Positions 31,772 to 33,479 of a stretch of 33,479 nucleotides of DNA are shown piece after piece. The notes beneath the pieces were generated by a model. It was not told where the DNA came from, made no database searches, and was given only the letters and a program-made list of their open reading frames with translations. The translations under genes and the position numbers were made by a program. The DNA lies in the IMG/VR virus record IMGVR_UViG_3300007540_000047, positions 1 to 33,479 of that record; one strand, given 5' to 3'. The stretch's first letter is position 1, and each line of letters opens with the position of its first letter. The stretch comes from a virus.

Positions 31772-32386
31772 CTACTCCAGAATTAATCCGTATTCTTGCC
31801 CTATAGTGCCCAATGTTTTTTCTTTCTCTTTAGTAGCAAATTCTTTCCACCACATTGGAGTTTCTCTATTTTTCCATTTGGCAAGAGTCTGTTTTGCTTC
31901 CCAATAGTAATTTCTATAAGAAGCGATGGAATTGTTTTCTACGATGCATTGCGGGTATGCACCCATCGCTGGAGTTGGTTGGGTGAAAGAGGTGTTCAAC
32001 AATTCGATAGGAGCAAACAGAAGAAGACCTTCTAGTTTTCTAACCGATTCATGAACCCTTCCATATCGATAGGTATATTCGTCACCTAACGCTATCCACA
32101 TATCGTACAACCACTGATAGTTTTGACGAGATTCTCTCACCCAGATATTAGAAGGATGATTGATATGCGACGCTTTATATAGAATAGAATTCATCTCGCC
32201 GTTTTCTAAGAAGTATCGTTTAATAGATCTTCCGTTCGCCGTTTTACCCAACCACATAGTGCCATCAACAATTCTATGTGCGGTAGACAACAACTGCGCA
32301 TACTCAATACACATCTTAACAACGTGCGAATCACAGTGTTGTTGTGCACATTTAATGGGGTCGTGATCTAAATAAAAGATGTTCAA
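31772..32386 (-). CDS. conserved phage protein of unknown function, TTG start
   Basis: The 204-residue protein begins NIFYLDHDPIKCAQQHCDSH, then VVKMCIEYAQLLSTAHRIVD, a recurrent phage protein family whose members start with a short IFxLDxDP strand and a CDxHVVKM motif. Further segments are ASHINHPSNIWVRESRQNYQ, WLYDMWIALGDEYTYRYGR and PAMGAYP. The Asp, His and Cys residues could form a metal or catalytic site, but I know no proven activity. I choose TTG at 32386 because GAGGAA lies 8 nt upstream, the TTG overlaps the thyX stop (TTGA), and the protein then begins at the family motif. An in-frame ATG at 32446 would add 20 basic residues inside thyX. Confidence 0.75.
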   Translation of the reverse strand: MNIFYLDHDPIKCAQQHCDSHVVKMCIEYAQLLSTAHRIVDGTMWLGKTANGRSIKRYFLENGEMNSILYKASHINHPSNIWVRESRQNYQWLYDMWIALGDEYTYRYGRVHESVRKLEGLLLFAPIELLNTSFTQPTPAMGAYPQCIVENNSIASYRNYYWEAKQTLAKWKNRETPMWWKEFATKEKEKTLGTIGQEYGLILE

Positions 32387-33060
32387 CTGTTCATTTCCTC
32401 GACTGCTGCGGTTACGTCTGGAAAATGTACGCTGAGAATTTCCCACGCAATCTTAGCGACATCCATATGCTCTTTCTGAGTACCATGACCCATTCGCAAC
32501 TCACAGTAATGAACCCACGAACGAAGAGTACCAGACATATACAATGTGGTCTCTGTCAATCCTTCGGGTAACAACGCGCGAGCTTGTTCTTTAGCGATAC
32601 CAGTGTTGAGTGCCATCTCATAGTAATCCTTAGCAACTTTGGACACCTCTGCTTGCATCTCACTAAAAACCTCCTGTGCCTTTCTCTGACGTTCTGTATC
32701 GTCATCTAAGGTACTTAGTTGCCTATTGGTGGGATGCTGTTTACGTGCTTCACGATTGGTGGTAAAGGACTCGCTGACAGCATATCGTTGAGAGAACTCT
32801 TGAAACGAGAAAGACCGATGTCGCAGAATCTGCCGAGAGATATCACGAGTCGTGGTAATTTCCATGGTAATTGATACCATTTCAAAAGGAGACCAATGAC
32901 CTTCTTTGATAAGATATCCTAGAAGTTTCTTGGCGGTTTTGGTGTTGTTCTGATTTGCGGGATTACTTACCCGCGCCGCGTAAGCGATCAACTCTGCCGC
33001 AGACTTGCATCCAGTACTCGCACTGGGCGTCGTCATACCTACTAAACTAACTTTTGTCAT
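32383..33060 (-). CDS. thyX: flavin-dependent thymidylate synthase ThyX
   Basis: The 225-residue protein carries the ThyX signature RHRSFSFQEFSQRY (about residues 78-91), the flavin- and dUMP-binding motif. The helix HWSPFEMVSITMEITTTRDI precedes it and RALLPEGLTETTLYMSGTLR follows (about 158-177), with SWVHYCELR after that. It converts dUMP to dTMP using methylene-tetrahydrofolate and reduced FAD, supplying phage DNA synthesis. The start is ATG 33060 or the adjacent ATG 33063; GGAAAG just upstream fits the former. A longer frame from 33105 lies inside the preceding gene. The order of a small gene, thyX, the 204-aa gene and the 99-aa gene, with overlaps, suggests one operon. Confidence 0.93.
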   Translation of the reverse strand: MTKVSLVGMTTPSASTGCKSAAELIAYAARVSNPANQNNTKTAKKLLGYLIKEGHWSPFEMVSITMEITTTRDISRQILRHRSFSFQEFSQRYAVSESFTTNREARKQHPTNRQLSTLDDDTERQRKAQEVFSEMQAEVSKVAKDYYEMALNTGIAKEQARALLPEGLTETTLYMSGTLRSWVHYCELRMGHGTQKEHMDVAKIAWEILSVHFPDVTAAVEEMNS

Positions 33061-33238
33061 CATACTTTCCATCCTCATATTCGCCAGGAACACTATAGTA
33101 TGCAATCACACGATGTAATGCATTTACTAAATTTGTATCTGGATATCGTGTATCTTCATTTATATCTAGATCTTCTTTAAGATGTTCAACTACAAATTGA
33201 TCAAGTGCTTCGTCTTTAATTATTTCTCTTAAACGCAT
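33047..33238 (-). CDS. small acidic protein of unknown function upstream of thyX
   Basis: The 63-residue protein begins MRLREIIKDEALDQFVVEHL at ATG 33238, with GAGG 9 nt upstream. A TTG six codons earlier overlaps that site and is unlikely. It is mostly helical and acidic and ends in GEYEDGKYDDKS, overlapping the thyX start by 14 nt. No family is recognised. It is the first gene of the thyX operon after the tRNA cluster. Confidence 0.6.
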   Translation of the reverse strand: MRLREIIKDEALDQFVVEHLKEDLDINEDTRYPDTNLVNALHRVIAYYSVPGEYEDGKYDDKS

Positions 33239-33275
33239 AATATTATTATACCTCAATTAAATATTTAAAACAAGT

Positions 33276-33359
33276 TGGTGGAGGGGGCTGGATTCGAACC
33301 AGCGTAGCTCTCGCGTCAGATTTACAGTCTGATGGTTTTAACCACTCACCCACCCCTCC
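33276..33359 (-). tRNA. tRNA-Tyr (anticodon GTA)
   Basis: An 84-nt class II tRNA. The acceptor arm GGAGGGG pairs with CCCCTCC, the anticodon stem CAGA/TCTG encloses TGTA with anticodon GTA, a long variable arm (about ACGCGAGAGCTACG) follows, and the T arm has GGTTCGAATCC. The 3' CCA is encoded. A long variable arm with GTA is the bacterial tRNA-Tyr type. Confidence 0.95.
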
Positions 33360-33363
33360 AAAT

Positions 33364-33439
33364 TGGCTCCCTGTCGTGGGCTCGAACCACGGACCCAATG
33401 ATTAACAGTCATTTGCTCTACCAACTGAGCTAACAGGGA
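33364..33439 (-). tRNA. tRNA-Asn (anticodon GTT)
   Basis: A 76-nt tRNA. The acceptor TCCCTGT pairs with ACAGGGA, the D arm is GCTCAGTTGGTAGAGC, the anticodon loop is CTGTTAA with anticodon GTT, and the T arm is CGTGGTTCGAGCCCACG. The discriminator base is G and the 3' CCA is encoded. It lies 4 nt upstream of tRNA-Tyr on the same strand, so both are cut from one transcript. Confidence 0.95.
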
Positions 33440-33446
33440 ATTAAAA

Positions 33447-33479
33447 TGGTGCCGCCACCAAGAGTCGAACTCGGGACCT
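33447..33479 (-). tRNA. partial tRNA, 3' part only (identity unknown)
   Basis: The minus strand shows a T arm CCGAGTTCGACTCTTGG, an acceptor strand TGGCGGC, an A discriminator and an encoded CCA. The D arm and anticodon lie beyond the right edge, so the amino acid cannot be read. It lies 7 nt from tRNA-Asn, so the cluster continues outside the window. Confidence 0.85.

Overview
The window is a piece of a marine T4-superfamily myovirus genome, of the cyanophage/pelagiphage type. The evidence is a near-complete baseplate and hub gene set recognisable by protein motifs (gp4, gp6, gp8, gp25, gp26, gp48, gp53, a gp5-like hub and spike), the replication and late-transcription proteins gp32 and gp33, a ThyX thymidylate synthase, TATAAATA late-promoter boxes and phage-encoded tRNAs. 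The DNA is AT-rich and densely coded, and many genes overlap by TAATG or ATGA. No photosynthesis, integrase or insertion-sequence genes are visible. The host cannot be named from this window; related fiber and DUF4815 proteins are common in phages of marine bacteria.

Layout. (1) 1-3412, minus: a very large repeat-built fiber protein whose C-terminus lies outside the window. (2) 3412-16212, minus: baseplate wedge and periphery, read from right to left: a 194-aa protein, gp25, gp6, a 374-aa protein in the gp7 position, a 339-aa structural protein, gp8, a 2016-aa DUF4815 protein, a 74-aa coiled-coil protein and the fiber. (3) 16209-23538, minus: central hub and spike, read from right to left: gp48, gp53, a gp27-like hub protein, an OB-fold hub protein with a degraded tail-lysozyme domain, an amidase and a beta-helical spike. 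The functions that T4 packs into gp5 are here spread over three coupled genes. (4) 23539-23588: two TATAAATA boxes facing each other drive the two divergent blocks. (5) 23589-28435, plus: gp4, a conserved 197-aa protein, a gp19/gp54-like tube protein, gp26, gp51 and a tape-measure-like protein. (6) 28436-33479, mostly minus: a terminator and a structured intergenic segment, gp32, gp33, a conserved small protein, a short nucleotide-sugar dehydrogenase, one lone plus-strand gene, three small genes around thyX, and a tRNA cluster (Tyr, Asn and a third cut by the window edge).

The most notable observation is at 26104-26316. The gp51 reading frame has no ATG near its start. It lies in the -1 frame of gp26, and gp26 ends with the slippery heptamer T TTT TTC directly before its stop codon, with a Shine-Dalgarno-like AGAAGGA 8 nt upstream. 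This predicts a gp26-gp51 fusion made by programmed -1 frameshifting, lying between a tail-tube-type gene and the tape-measure gene. That is the same logic and gene order as lambda G/GT.

How the genes work together: gp33, with a sigma factor and clamp encoded elsewhere, would activate the TATAAATA promoters. These drive wedge, hub, spike and fiber genes on one strand, and head completion, tube, chaperone and tape-measure genes on the other. gp32, ThyX and the tRNAs support replication and translation. No stretch longer than 300 bases lacks a gene; the longest gap is about 175 bases (28436-28610).
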